In this document: piece by piece, positions 1 through 7,645 of the stretch | Position numbering within the stretch: the stretch's first letter is position 1 | Layout of the letters: each line of letters begins with the position of its first letter | NCBI GenBank assembly: GCA_900553775.1 | Contig: USEZ01000019.1 | Coordinates: 1-21,711 of the forward strand | Length of the DNA stretch: 21,711 bases | Source: an uncultured Slackia sp. | Lineage (GTDB): Bacteria; Actinomycetota; Coriobacteriia; Coriobacteriales; Eggerthellaceae | Direction: 5' to 3' | The notes under the pieces: generated by a model | What the model was told of the DNA's origin: nothing | Seen by the model: the letters and a program-made list of their open reading frames with translations, nothing else | Databases searched by the model: none | Program-made: the position numbers and the translations under genes

Positions 1-73
1 ATGAACTGCCCCGAGAGCTGGCGGCACTCCCGCGCAGCCTGCGGCAGGCCCTGCCGTTGCGCCCACCCAGCCT

Positions 74-1054
74 ATGGGCGCCGCCGCCTCGGGCCCAGCG
101 GCCGGCCCCGCCCAGCCCATGCAGCCGACGCCCGTTCCGTCGGGCGCCTATCCGCCTCCGCCCGCACCCGGCTACGCCCCGAAAAGCGGCAAGGCCGTCG
201 GTTCGCTGGTATGCGGCATCCTGGCCATCATCGCGGCCCTCGTCGTTCCGATCATCGGCCCCATTCTGGGCATCATCCTCGGCATCGTGGCCATCGTGCT
301 CGCCGGCAAAGCCGTGCGCGAGGCCGGTCGCGACGGTAAGGCGACGGGCGGCAAGGTGTGCGGCATCGTCGGCATCGTGGCGTCGGTGCTGGTAGGCATC
401 GCATACGTCCTGATCACCGTGGGCGTGTTCGGGACTATCATGTCGTACGACCCCGACGATTATCGCGATTTGACGAGCGATTACACGCCGCCTTCGAGCT
501 CTGACTCCCTGTCGGATCCGTCCGTTCCGTCCCCGGTTCCCGATATGGACGCCGAAGAGCAGGCCGTCTTCGACGCGACGGACGCCATCTTCGGCAAGAT
601 CGCCTCGAAAGACCTCGCATTCGTGCAGGAGCTGGCTCAAGAGTTCGACGAGAGCTTCGCCGAAAGCATGGGCATGTCGTGGACCGAGCTGGGCGTCGAC
701 CCCGCAACGCTGGCCGACTGGGCCATGACCGATTTCCAATACTCGATCGATTCCGTGTACCCCAAGGACACGACGGCGACGGCATATGTGTCCACGACCG
801 AGCGCGACATGTTCGAATTCCTGATGCTTTTCAACGAGAAGCTCAGCGATTACCAGCGTTCGGGCGCGGCCGATAATGCGTCCCAAGACGACATCAAGGC
901 GAAGATCGGCGAGCTGGTGAACGAGTCCATGGCCGAAACCCCCTCCATGACGGACTACTACGCCGCCGTCGATTTCACCCTGGTGGACGGCGCATGGGTG
1001 GTCGACGAGGATTCGCTCGAAGAAGAGCTCGACTACGTGTTCGGCACGTTCTAG
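74..1054 (+). CDS. DUF4190-type membrane protein with Pro/Ala-rich N-terminus; 5' end uncertain
   Basis: From the ATG at 74 the protein has 326 residues. Residues 1-38 are rich in Pro, Ala and Gly. Hydrophobic segments lie at about 41-79 (probably two helices) and 95-122, the DUF4190 layout. The acidic extracytoplasmic part (about 125-326) holds a globular DUF4878/DUF5105-like region that I place only loosely. Function is unknown; such proteins are usually predicted cell-envelope proteins. The start is doubtful: no Shine-Dalgarno precedes 74, and the same frame upstream (back to a TGA at 2-4) still reads like a Pro/Ala linker, so the true N-terminus may lie upstream in another frame. A strong hairpin follows the stop. 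I am confident of the family and not of the start. Confidence 0.75.
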   Translation: MGAAASGPAAGPAQPMQPTPVPSGAYPPPPAPGYAPKSGKAVGSLVCGILAIIAALVVPIIGPILGIILGIVAIVLAGKAVREAGRDGKATGGKVCGIVGIVASVLVGIAYVLITVGVFGTIMSYDPDDYRDLTSDYTPPSSSDSLSDPSVPSPVPDMDAEEQAVFDATDAIFGKIASKDLAFVQELAQEFDESFAESMGMSWTELGVDPATLADWAMTDFQYSIDSVYPKDTTATAYVSTTERDMFEFLMLFNEKLSDYQRSGAADNASQDDIKAKIGELVNESMAETPSMTDYYAAVDFTLVDGAWVVDEDSLEEELDYVFGTF

Positions 1055-1098
1055 GAAGCGCCCTTCCGCGGCCGACGCCTCTCATAACGAATCATGTG

Positions 1099-1134
1099 CG
1101 AACGAAGCGCCTTCCGGGCGCTTCGTTCGTTTCG
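1099..1134 (+). terminator. Rho-independent terminator after the DUF4190 gene
   Basis: A perfect 13-bp inverted repeat (1099-1111 and 1117-1129) flanks a 5-nt loop, TTCCG, 45 bases after the stop of the upstream gene. The T-tract after it is short (TTTC), so termination may be incomplete. The stem itself is very stable. Confidence 0.7.
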
Positions 1135-1294
1135 GGGCGATGGCTTGCTCGCTGCGGCGAGCCCTGTTGTTCTTGGAAAAATCTCGTTCGTCCGAAATGC
1201 GCCCGTTCTTGCGGGTTTCGACACGCGATTTCAACAGCAGGCGAACCGTCGCTTTTCGGCGGCAAGTTGCAGGCCTCTTTCCTTCGAAATCACG

Positions 1295-1336
1295 GATGTG
1301 GGCCGGATGCGCATATCGGCGCGTCCGGCCCACATC
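1295..1336. repeat. Long perfect hairpin, GGGCCGGAT family, copy 1
   Basis: Arms 1295-1307 and 1324-1336 are a perfect 13-bp inverted repeat around a 16-nt loop. It lies 30 bp beyond the 3' end of the minus-strand aminotransferase and could terminate it, but there is no T-run on either side. The core GGGCCGGATG/TCCGGCCC recurs in a hairpin at 15736-15767, so it may be a small dispersed palindromic element. Confidence 0.55.
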
Positions 1337-1366
1337 GTCTGCAAGGCGTTCGGGCGTTCGCTTTTG

Positions 1367-2563
1367 TTAGAAAAGCGCTTTTTCCTGGTATTCGCGCATC
1401 AAGGCGGCGAATGCGGGCAGGGCGCCGTCAATCACGGCGCGGTCGACGCAATAGCCGATGCGCACCCAGCCTTCCACGCCGAAGCTGTCGCTCGGCACGA
1501 TGAGCAGCTCGTGGCGCTTCGCCGCTTCGGCGAACGCTTTCGCGTCGGGTTCGAGTGCGCGCATCCACAGGTAGAACGCTCCCTGGGGCGCAACGCATTC
1601 GTAGCCCAGCTTGGTCAGGCCGCCATACAGCGCATCGCGATTCTTGCGGTAGGCCTCCACGTCGCACGGTGCGTCGACGCACTTTTCGATGACGTGCTGG
1701 AACAGGGTGGGGGCGCATACGTAGCCAAGCGCGCGTCCTGCGCCGCACACGGCGGCATACACGTCGCGCGCCTCATGCATGCAGGGCGGCACCAGCACGT
1801 AACCGATACGTTCGCCCGGAAGGCTCAGCGATTTGGAGTACGAGTAGCACACGAGCGTGTTCTCGAACAGGGCGGGGATGAACGGCACGCCGGCCTCGCC
1901 GTAGACGATTTCGCGGTAGGGCTCGTCGGATATCAGGTAGATGGGACGGTCGTAGGCGTCTTGCTTGCGGCGCAGTGCGTTTGCAAGTTCCACCAGGTCG
2001 CATTCCGGGTAGACCGCACCCGTGGGGTTGTTGGGCGAGTTGACGATCACGGCTTTGGTGCGCTCGTTGACGGCGCGCTCGATCGCTTCGATGTCGAGCT
2101 GGAAATTATCCGCCCGCGCAGGCGCCTCCACGCAAACCGCCCCGGCGTTTTCGATCCAAACGCGGTATTCGGGGAAGTACGGCGCCACGACGACGATTTC
2201 GTCGCCGGGGTTCGCGATCGCATTGATGCAGATCGAGATGGAAGCCGCCGCGCCGACGGCCATGTAAAGATGGTCGGCGGAATACGCCGTGCCGAATCGA
2301 CGGTTGAGCGATGCGGCGATGGCGGCGCGCACGCTTTGCGCCCCTTGGGCGGGCGTATAGCCGTGTACGTCTTGCGCGGGCTGCCCGATCAGATCGAGCA
2401 CGGCCTGCTTGACCTGGTCGGGAGCGGGAACGCTCGGATTTCCCAGGCTGAAATCGAAGACGTTCTCGGCGCCTATCTCGGCCTTGCGGGCAATTCCGTA
2501 GGCGAACAGCTCGCGGATGGCGGACGGCTCGCTGCCTAGTTCGTACATGCGCTGGTTGATCAT
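1367..2563 (-). CDS. PLP-dependent class I/II aminotransferase (aspartate aminotransferase-like)
   Basis: This 398-residue fold-type I aminotransferase swaps an amino group between an amino acid and a 2-oxo acid in the cytoplasm. Visible motifs are NNPTG at 178-182, SDEPY at 212-216 (Asp213 would contact the pyridine nitrogen), SYSKS with the PLP-binding Lys244, and VRIGY with Arg368 at the usual carboxylate-binding position. Length and motif spacing are normal for the family. The ATG at 2563 is chosen because AGGA lies about 8 bases upstream; the reading frame stays open to 2644 but without a better start. The gene stands alone on the minus strand. Substrate cannot be told from sequence; aspartate, alanine or aromatic amino acids are all possible. 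Confidence 0.93.
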   Translation of the reverse strand: MINQRMYELGSEPSAIRELFAYGIARKAEIGAENVFDFSLGNPSVPAPDQVKQAVLDLIGQPAQDVHGYTPAQGAQSVRAAIAASLNRRFGTAYSADHLYMAVGAAASISICINAIANPGDEIVVVAPYFPEYRVWIENAGAVCVEAPARADNFQLDIEAIERAVNERTKAVIVNSPNNPTGAVYPECDLVELANALRRKQDAYDRPIYLISDEPYREIVYGEAGVPFIPALFENTLVCYSYSKSLSLPGERIGYVLVPPCMHEARDVYAAVCGAGRALGYVCAPTLFQHVIEKCVDAPCDVEAYRKNRDALYGGLTKLGYECVAPQGAFYLWMRALEPDAKAFAEAAKRHELLIVPSDSFGVEGWVRIGYCVDRAVIDGALPAFAALMREYQEKALF

Positions 2564-3173
2564 GGCTTTTCCTCGATTCGGTCGTGTAAGGCGGCTGCAT
2601 GCCGATGCGCGTCCGATGCATGGCGCGCGGCCCCGTGCGCGCATCGGCTCGAAGCCGCGTCCGCCGCCGCGATGATTTCCGGCGAAGGCGGCATGCGGCC
2701 CGGACGTTTTCGTTCGCGCGGCTTTTGCTACGAGGATATTTTCTTACGTCGCCGCCCTTTTTGCCGGGCAAAGCGTTCTTATGGCCATTCACGGCGGCGT
2801 GTGGCGACAACGTGCGTGCGCGCCGCGCTCATGCCGCGGCGGCGAGGGGGCGTGCGCAAGGCGCTTTCGGCCGGCGTGCCGGATGCTCTCTACCGCTCTT
2901 CGATAGGCGATAAAAATGTTAGCTTAAAGAAACTTTTGACGATTGCGCACGATGCGCATCCGGGGCGGCGTATGATAAGCGCGCGCCGGGTGCGTGTTCC
3001 ACGCGGCGTTTGGGCCGATCGCCCCTGCGCCTTCGGGCGTGCGAGGCCGTCTTGCGATTGCCGGCGCGCCTGCTTTTTCGTGCGCTTGCGGCGGCGGGGC
3101 GCGGGTCTGCCCGATATCCGTTACCAATGAATGACGATGGCGACCATCCGGTCGCTTGAAAAGGAAGTTTGCC
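2564..3173. other. 610-bp intergenic region between divergent genes
   Basis: No open frame here looks like a protein and no structural RNA is recognisable. It must hold the promoters of the aminotransferase (leftward) and the ZIP transporter (rightward). An AT-richer patch at about 2910-2940 and a TATGAT at about 2971-2976 are possible promoter parts, but I found no well-spaced -35/-10 pair. TGCGCA-CGA-TGCGCA at about 2944-2958 is a small palindrome. Confidence 0.4.
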
Positions 3174-3968
3174 ATGTTCGAATCGTTTATCGGGGCCGCT
3201 GCAGGCACCGGATTCACCTTCGCCTGCACCGCCTTGGGCGCCGCGGCCGTGTTTTTGCTGCGCGGCAAGAAGGGCGGCGTCGCCCAGACGTTGTTTCTCG
3301 GATTCGCCGCGGGCGTGATGATCGCCGCAAGCGTGTGGAGCCTGCTCATTCCCGCCATCGAGAAAGCGGAAGAGGCCGGTCAGATCGGCTGGATTCCCGC
3401 TGCGGGCGGGTTCGTCATCGGCGCGCTGTTCCTGTTCGCCCTGCACGCGTTGCTGCCCCATCTCAATCTTGGCAAGGAGCGCCCCGAGGGGTTGCCCTCG
3501 CGGTGGGGCCGCTCGACGCTGCTGTTCACGGCGGTCACGCTGCACAATATTCCCGAAGGCATGAGCGTCGGACTTCTGTTCGCGATGGCCGCGCAGCCCG
3601 GGGCCGATCCTGCGTTGTTCGGCATGGCGACGGCGTTGGCGCTCGGCATCGGCATCCAGAACATCCCCGAAGGCGCGGCGGTGTCGCTGCCGTTGGCGCA
3701 GGAGGGCATGAGCCGTCCGAAGGCGTTCGCCATGGGCGCTTTGTCGGGCTTGGCCGAGCCGCTATTCGGCTGCCTCGTGGTGCTGGGCGTGGGCTTCATC
3801 ACGCCGTATATGCCCTGGATGCTGGCGTTTTCGGCGGGCGCCATGATGTTCGTCGTGGTGGAGGAGCTTATCCCCGAAGCCCATCTGGGCGAGCACGCCA
3901 ACTGGGGGACCGCAGGAGTCATGCTGGGCTTTCTCACCATGATGATTTTGGACGTGGCGCTCGGCTAG
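3174..3968 (+). CDS. zupT: ZIP-family divalent metal transporter
   Basis: The 264-residue integral membrane protein has about eight hydrophobic helices and should import divalent metals (zinc, iron, manganese) across the cytoplasmic membrane. The ZIP signatures are plain: HNIPEG at 124-129 in helix IV and QNIPEG at 162-167 in helix V supply the metal-site His, Asn, Pro and Glu, and Glu-Glu at 230-231 with LIPEAH follows. The ATG at 3174 has AAGGAAG 6 bases upstream; an earlier in-frame TTG at 3156 has no such site. Metal preference is unknown. It is closest in style to ZupT/GufA-like ZIPs. No regulator is adjacent. Confidence 0.9.
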   Translation: MFESFIGAAAGTGFTFACTALGAAAVFLLRGKKGGVAQTLFLGFAAGVMIAASVWSLLIPAIEKAEEAGQIGWIPAAGGFVIGALFLFALHALLPHLNLGKERPEGLPSRWGRSTLLFTAVTLHNIPEGMSVGLLFAMAAQPGADPALFGMATALALGIGIQNIPEGAAVSLPLAQEGMSRPKAFAMGALSGLAEPLFGCLVVLGVGFITPYMPWMLAFSAGAMMFVVVEELIPEAHLGEHANWGTAGVMLGFLTMMILDVALG

Positions 3969-4107
3969 ATGTTCGGAGCCTCGTCGTTGGCTGCGCCCAG
4001 GCGGCGACGGACAGGGAGTCCGCCGTCTCGCGCATCGTCGGAGGCGGCGGACGGCCGGCATGCGGCTTCTGCGCGCGTCGGGCCGTGTTTCGGGCGCGCG
4101 GGCGTCC

Positions 4108-4542
4108 TTAGCGCCTCCGCGTTTGAATCAGATGCCTGACGGCCTCGATCGCATGCCCGCGAAACATCGCCCTCGGCCCGGCGTAGGCCATGCAGGCGCG
4201 TTGCCATGCGGCCTCTTCGGGGGCGTAGCAGTGGTTCGCGCATGTTTTGCACGATGGCCGCGGGCTGCGCGTGCACAGCGCCCGGCGCACTTCGCCGTAG
4301 CGCACATGCATGGCGCAATCGGGGCACAGACGGGGGATTTTGCGTGCAGGGTAGACGCCTGCCTCGGTGGCTTCGCTGCGGAATTTCTCGCGCGATTCGT
4401 CGTCGTGGTGGTCGGCGCAATAGATTTCCGCCATGCCTGCCAGGGTGACGATATCCCGCGCGATTTCCTTGTCTTGGAATTTCTCGCGGATGCGCGCCCC
4501 GAGGCGCTCGTAGGTTCGTTCGGTCAGCTTTTCGGTATCCAT
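4108..4542 (-). CDS. ygbA: YgbA-like nitrous oxide-stimulated promoter family protein
   Basis: The small cytoplasmic protein (144 residues) is rich in cysteine: Cys42, 73, 76, 90, 98, 101, 105 and 117. The blocks LCPDC, CKTCANHCY and YAGPRAMF match the YgbA family (PF11756). In Enterobacteria ygbA is induced by nitrosative stress through NsrR; its biochemical role is unsettled, and the cysteines suggest metal or Fe-S binding. I chose the ATG at 4542 because AAGGAAG sits just upstream; a GTG at 4569 in the same frame is an alternative. It lies 34 bases after the DUF1836 gene on the same strand and is probably co-transcribed with it. Confidence 0.82.
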   Translation of the reverse strand: MDTEKLTERTYERLGARIREKFQDKEIARDIVTLAGMAEIYCADHHDDESREKFRSEATEAGVYPARKIPRLCPDCAMHVRYGEVRRALCTRSPRPSCKTCANHCYAPEEAAWQRACMAYAGPRAMFRGHAIEAVRHLIQTRRR

Positions 4543-4576
4543 GGCTTCCTTCGTGTGCGCCTGCGACACCCTGCGG

Positions 4577-5194
4577 CTATCTGCCGCCCAGGTTTTCGAG
4601 TTCGAGGCATTTTTCCAAATAGATCTTGTTGGCGATCGCGGTCGCGGCCGATATCACGATGCGACGTTCCGGGGAAAGGTCGTCGGCATGCTCGATTCGC
4701 AGCGAAAAGGCGAAGCCTTCGTGGTTGCCGATGGCCCATTCTCCCAGTTCGTGCGCGTTCGTCGCTCCGCAGAACAGCGAACGCAGGCTTTCCTCGGCCG
4801 CCGTGCAGAAGAAGTCGTAGGCGCGTTCGGTCGAGTGCGTGGCCGCCTGAACGTCGAACAGGCGCTGGATATCCGCCATCGAAACCGTTCGCTTCATCAG
4901 GCAGATGAAGATGAGCAGCGCCACGTGCTCGCGGCCGTAGCGCTTGTGCGACGGCGTGGGGATGAGCCGTTGCTTTACGTAGTTGTTCACCATGGACGAG
5001 GTGAGCAGCTTCTCGTCTGCGGGGAATAGCGGCCGCAGGCGGTCGTCTATGTAGGTGAGCACCTGGTCCATGTACAGCTCGATATCGGGCAGTTCGGCGT
5101 AGCGGGGCAGGTGCAGCGTGCGCACGAAGTCGTCGAATGCGGCGCCGGCTTCGCCGCTGCGCGTCGGTTTGTCGATGTTCGGTGTTTGTTTCAT
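4577..5194 (-). CDS. DUF1836 family protein, putative MerR-like DNA-binding regulator
   Basis: The protein has 205 residues. The N-terminal half (about 35-125) matches the DUF1836 pattern: a helix with two-residue DD, then SSMVNNYVKQRLIP, the tract KRYGREHVALLIFICLMKR and SMADIQRLFD. This resembles a winged-helix domain like that of MerR proteins, in which NNYVK would be the recognition helix. The C-terminal part (about 130-205) is helical with no recognised domain. The ATG at 5194 has only a weak ribosome site. It is the first gene of a minus-strand pair with the YgbA-like gene and is divergent from degV. The palindromes in the shared gap are natural candidate binding sites, but that link is inference. 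Confidence 0.75.
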   Translation of the reverse strand: MKQTPNIDKPTRSGEAGAAFDDFVRTLHLPRYAELPDIELYMDQVLTYIDDRLRPLFPADEKLLTSSMVNNYVKQRLIPTPSHKRYGREHVALLIFICLMKRTVSMADIQRLFDVQAATHSTERAYDFFCTAAEESLRSLFCGATNAHELGEWAIGNHEGFAFSLRIEHADDLSPERRIVISAATAIANKIYLEKCLELENLGGR

Positions 5195-5234
5195 GACGGC
5201 AGCTTATCGCGTATGGGGTCGGAAGGGCGGCGCG

Positions 5235-5257
5235 AATGCCGCGCGGGCGGCATTTTT
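5235..5257 (+). terminator. Terminator-like hairpin upstream of the degV promoter
   Basis: The 8-bp arms 5235-5242 and 5247-5254 (AATGCCGC/GCGGCATT) flank the loop GCGG and run into T5 on the plus strand. It would stop plus-strand transcripts antisense to the DUF1836 gene before they reach degV. On the minus strand it lies in the 5' leader of the DUF1836 mRNA without a U-tract. Confidence 0.5.
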
Positions 5258-5273
5258 GCAAAATCCCTATGGC

Positions 5274-5302
5274 TTGACATGATATATATCATTTCATAAT
5301 CT
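5274..5302 (+). promoter_or_regulatory. Sigma-70 type promoter of degV
   Basis: TTGACA at 5274-5279 and TAATCT at 5297-5302 are separated by exactly 17 bases, in the most AT-rich patch of the region and 38 bases before the degV start. The -35 is a perfect consensus. Confidence 0.85.
5279..5292. promoter_or_regulatory. Perfect 14-bp palindrome, CRP/FNR-box-like, in the degV promoter spacer
   Basis: ATGATATATATCAT is a perfect palindrome. It agrees with the FNR consensus TTGAT-N4-ATCAA at 8 of 10 fixed positions. It starts on the last base of the -35 and fills most of the spacer, so a bound protein would block degV transcription. It could also act on the divergent DUF1836-ygbA pair. No CRP/FNR gene is in the window. 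Confidence 0.45.
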
Positions 5303-5322
5303 AGTATTTAAAACTAGATTAT
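5296..5322. promoter_or_regulatory. 10-bp inverted repeat overlapping the -10 of degV (candidate operator)
   Basis: Arms 5296-5305 (ATAATCTAGT) and 5313-5322 (ACTAGATTAT) are perfect complements around ATTTAAA. The left arm contains the -10 hexamer and the right arm covers the likely transcription start, a classic repressor position. The DUF1836 product encoded divergently is one candidate ligand. Confidence 0.55.
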
Positions 5323-5339
5323 ATAGAGAAAAGGACGAT

Positions 5340-6203
5340 ATGGAACCCCTTCGAAAAATAGCCGTTCTGACCGATTCGTGTTCGGACGTTCCGACGGATA
5401 TCGCCAATGATCTGGGGATGTACGTAGTTGCCCTGCATATCAACTACCGCGACGCCTCGTATCGCGATCGCGTCGATATCCAGCCCGACGAGGTGTACGC
5501 GCGTTTCGCGGAAGAGATCCCGCGCACGTCGACGCCCGCGCCCGCCGATGTTTCCGCCGCTTTCGACGCCATGGTCGCCGACGGCGTGACGCATGTCGTG
5601 GCGGTGACCATATCGTCGGGCCTGTCGGCGACGCATGATCTGATCAAGAGCGTGGCCGCAGGGTATCCGGGCCTCACGGTGGAGGTCATCGACACGAAAA
5701 GCATCTGCCTCGGGTCGGGGTTCACGGCCATCGAGGCCGCCCGTTCGGTGCGTCGGGGCGCGTCGTTCGAGGAAACGGTCGAGCGCTGCCGCCGCGCGGC
5801 GGGTTCGACCCAGGTGTTTTTCTGCGTCGATACGCTCGAATACCTGTACCAGGGCGGCCGTATCGGCAAGGTGGTCTATTCGGTCGGCTCGGCGCTCGAT
5901 ATGCGTCCCGTCATATCATGCGACGAAGAGGGGAAATACGCCCCGATAGCCAAGGCCCACGGCCGCAAGGCGTCGCTGAAAAAGACGCTCGTCGCCGCGA
6001 AGAAATATGCAGCCGGCGCGACGCGCTATCGTCTTGCGGTGGTGCATGGCGGCGCGCCCGAAGAGGCGCAGGAGCTGCTGTCCGCCCTGTGCGATGCGCT
6101 CCCCGATGCCGAGGAGGTGCTGTTCAACCAGATATCGCCCGCGTTGGTGGTGCATACGGGCCCGGGCCTTATCGGCATAGGCGTTCAGGTGCTCGAGCGA
6201 TAG
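5340..6203 (+). CDS. DegV family fatty-acid-binding protein
   Basis: This 287-residue cytoplasmic protein belongs to the DegV/FakB family, which binds a fatty acid and can present it to the kinase FakA. Motifs in order are TDSCSD at 11-16, TSTPAP at 63-68, ISSGLSAT at 91-98 (Ser92/93 hold the carboxylate in FakB), DTKS at 118-121, LEYLYQGGRIGK at about 162-173, and VHTGPGLIG near the C-terminus. Length is normal. The ATG at 5340 follows AAAGGA with good spacing. No FakA (DAK-domain kinase) is nearby, so coupling to FakA is not shown. Expression is probably controlled by the palindromes in its promoter. Confidence 0.92.
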   Translation: MEPLRKIAVLTDSCSDVPTDIANDLGMYVVALHINYRDASYRDRVDIQPDEVYARFAEEIPRTSTPAPADVSAAFDAMVADGVTHVVAVTISSGLSATHDLIKSVAAGYPGLTVEVIDTKSICLGSGFTAIEAARSVRRGASFEETVERCRRAAGSTQVFFCVDTLEYLYQGGRIGKVVYSVGSALDMRPVISCDEEGKYAPIAKAHGRKASLKKTLVAAKKYAAGATRYRLAVVHGGAPEEAQELLSALCDALPDAEEVLFNQISPALVVHTGPGLIGIGVQVLER

Positions 6204-6358
6204 CCGGCAGGCGTCGGCCCGTTGTCGCCCGAGCTCTTTCGGAAAGCGGCTTTTCTTGTCGCGTTTCGGTCGCATCGTTTTTCGGCGCGCCCCGCCGTCG
6301 TACAATGGGGCGGTTGGAAAAGCGCCCGCGCCTGCGGGAACCGAAAGGAAGCGAGCTT

Positions 6359-6874
6359 ATGGACAAGAAAGTGTACGAACTGATCAACGACCAGATCAAC
6401 GCCGAGCTCTACAGCGCGTATCTGTACATGTCGTTCGCCGACTATTACGAGGAAGAGGGCCTGGAGGGATACGCCAACTATTACATGATCCAGGCCGCCG
6501 AAGAACGCGACCATGCGCTGATTTTCCGCAACTATCTGCATGACAACGGCGAGAAGATCAAGCTTGCCGCCATCGGACAGCCCGATAAGGAGTTCGCCGA
6601 CTTCATGGGCCCGCTCGAAGCGGCATACGAGCACGAGCGCTACATCACCTCGCGCATCAATGAGATTTACGCGGCCGCTTCCGAGGTCAAAGACTACCGC
6701 TGCATGAAGTTTCTCGACTGGTTCATCGACGAGCAGATGGAAGAAGAGACCAACGCCGACGACATGATCACCAAGATGCGCCTGTTCGGCTCCGACGCCA
6801 AGGCGCTTTACGACCTCGACCGCGAATACGCCTCGCGCGTGTATACGACGCCCAGCCCGCTGGCCAACGCGTAG
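6359..6874 (+). CDS. ftnA: Non-haem ferritin
   Basis: The 171-residue four-helix-bundle iron-storage protein forms a 24-subunit shell, oxidises Fe(II) and stores it as a mineral core in the cytoplasm. Ferroxidase residues fall in the expected places relative to E. coli FtnA: Glu16, Tyr23, Glu49, His52, Glu93, Gln126 and Glu129. The ATG at 6359 has AAGGAAG about 8 bases upstream. TACAAT at about 6301-6306 is a possible -10 element, but no good -35 accompanies it. It is a single-gene unit closed by the terminator at 6942. An upstream extension of the same frame has no coding character. Confidence 0.95.
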   Translation: MDKKVYELINDQINAELYSAYLYMSFADYYEEEGLEGYANYYMIQAAEERDHALIFRNYLHDNGEKIKLAAIGQPDKEFADFMGPLEAAYEHERYITSRINEIYAAASEVKDYRCMKFLDWFIDEQMEEETNADDMITKMRLFGSDAKALYDLDREYASRVYTTPSPLANA

Positions 6875-6941
6875 ACCGCGCCGGTGGCCGCTCCGTCGCG
6901 GCGTCGACGAGGCGGCGGAGTCGGGCGAACCGTTTTCGAGA

Positions 6942-6976
6942 GGAAGGCCGCGCGCGAATCGCGGCCTTCCCTTTTT
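6942..6976 (+). terminator. Rho-independent terminator of the ferritin gene
   Basis: A perfect 11-bp stem (6942-6952 with 6960-6970) and a 7-nt loop are followed by C and T5 (6972-6976). Confidence 0.88.
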
Positions 6977-7122
6977 CTGCGGAGCCGCAGGCGTTTCGGC
7001 GGCGTTTCGCGCAGCCGCGGGGGTTTCCGATCCGTTGCCCATCGGTTTTCTATTTTCAGGCTCGGCAACTCCATCGCTGCGCCGCATCGGAGTACAATGG
7101 CGCAAACGAACGGAGGGTGCCC

Positions 7123-7641
7123 ATGACGGTTGGCCTGGGAGTCGATATCGTCGAAATCGAACGCATCGCGCGCATCTGCGCGCGCACGCCGTCGTTCATG
7201 CGCAGGGCGTTCACTGCCGAAGAGCGGGCGTATTGCGATGCCAAGGCGAACCCCGTTACCCACTATGCCGCGCGCTTCGCCGCGAAAGAGGCGGTCTGCA
7301 AGGCGCTCGGCACGGGCATTCTGGCGCACGGCGTGCGCATGACCGATGTCGAGGTGGTGCGCGACAGCTACGGCAAGCCTGCCGTGGCGCTGCATGGCGC
7401 CGCAGAGCGCATCGCGCGCGACAAAGGCGTGCTGGAAATTCCTCTCTCGCTTTCTTACACGCACAACGTGGCGGTTGCCAACGCCGTCGCCATCACGAAG
7501 GATTCGCAGGTCGAGCGCGAAAAGCGCCGCGATGCCAAAGCGGAGCTTGCCCGACAGTTCAAAGACGTGCGCTCTTTGCTCGACGATATGGTCGGGCAGG
7601 CCGAGGTCGAGCGCGCCTTCGCGTGCGAAGAAAGCGCCTGA
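7123..7641 (+). CDS. acpS: Holo-[acyl-carrier-protein] synthase with C-terminal extension
   Basis: AcpS transfers 4'-phosphopantetheine from CoA to the serine of apo-ACP. The core motifs are GVDIVEIERI with Asp8 and FAAKEAVCKALGTG with Glu56 and Lys60 (Mg2+ and CoA binding), followed by SLSYTHN at about 109-115. The family is usually about 120-130 residues; this protein has 172. Its extra 45 residues (about 128-172) are charged, Arg/Lys/Glu-rich and probably helical. The ATG at 7123 follows GGAGGG. It is the first of a compact run with nnrD (4-bp gap), the DUF308 gene and the NrfD-like gene. TACAAT at 7092-7097 may be its -10. Confidence 0.93.
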   Translation: MTVGLGVDIVEIERIARICARTPSFMRRAFTAEERAYCDAKANPVTHYAARFAAKEAVCKALGTGILAHGVRMTDVEVVRDSYGKPAVALHGAAERIARDKGVLEIPLSLSYTHNVAVANAVAITKDSQVEREKRRDAKAELARQFKDVRSLLDDMVGQAEVERAFACEESA

Positions 7642-7645
7642 CGGC

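Noticed and set aside
1094..2539. A 481-codon plus-strand frame opposite the aminotransferase
   Set aside because: It is antisense to a gene with all catalytic motifs and starts inside a terminator hairpin.
2599..2913. Small Arg/Ala-rich ORF in the aminotransferase/zupT gap
   Set aside because: It has no ribosome site, low-complexity composition, and is typical of random GC-rich frames.
5918..6358. Upstream extension of the ferritin frame
   Set aside because: It overlaps degV in another frame, and the ATG at 6359 has a clear ribosome site and the conserved N-terminus.
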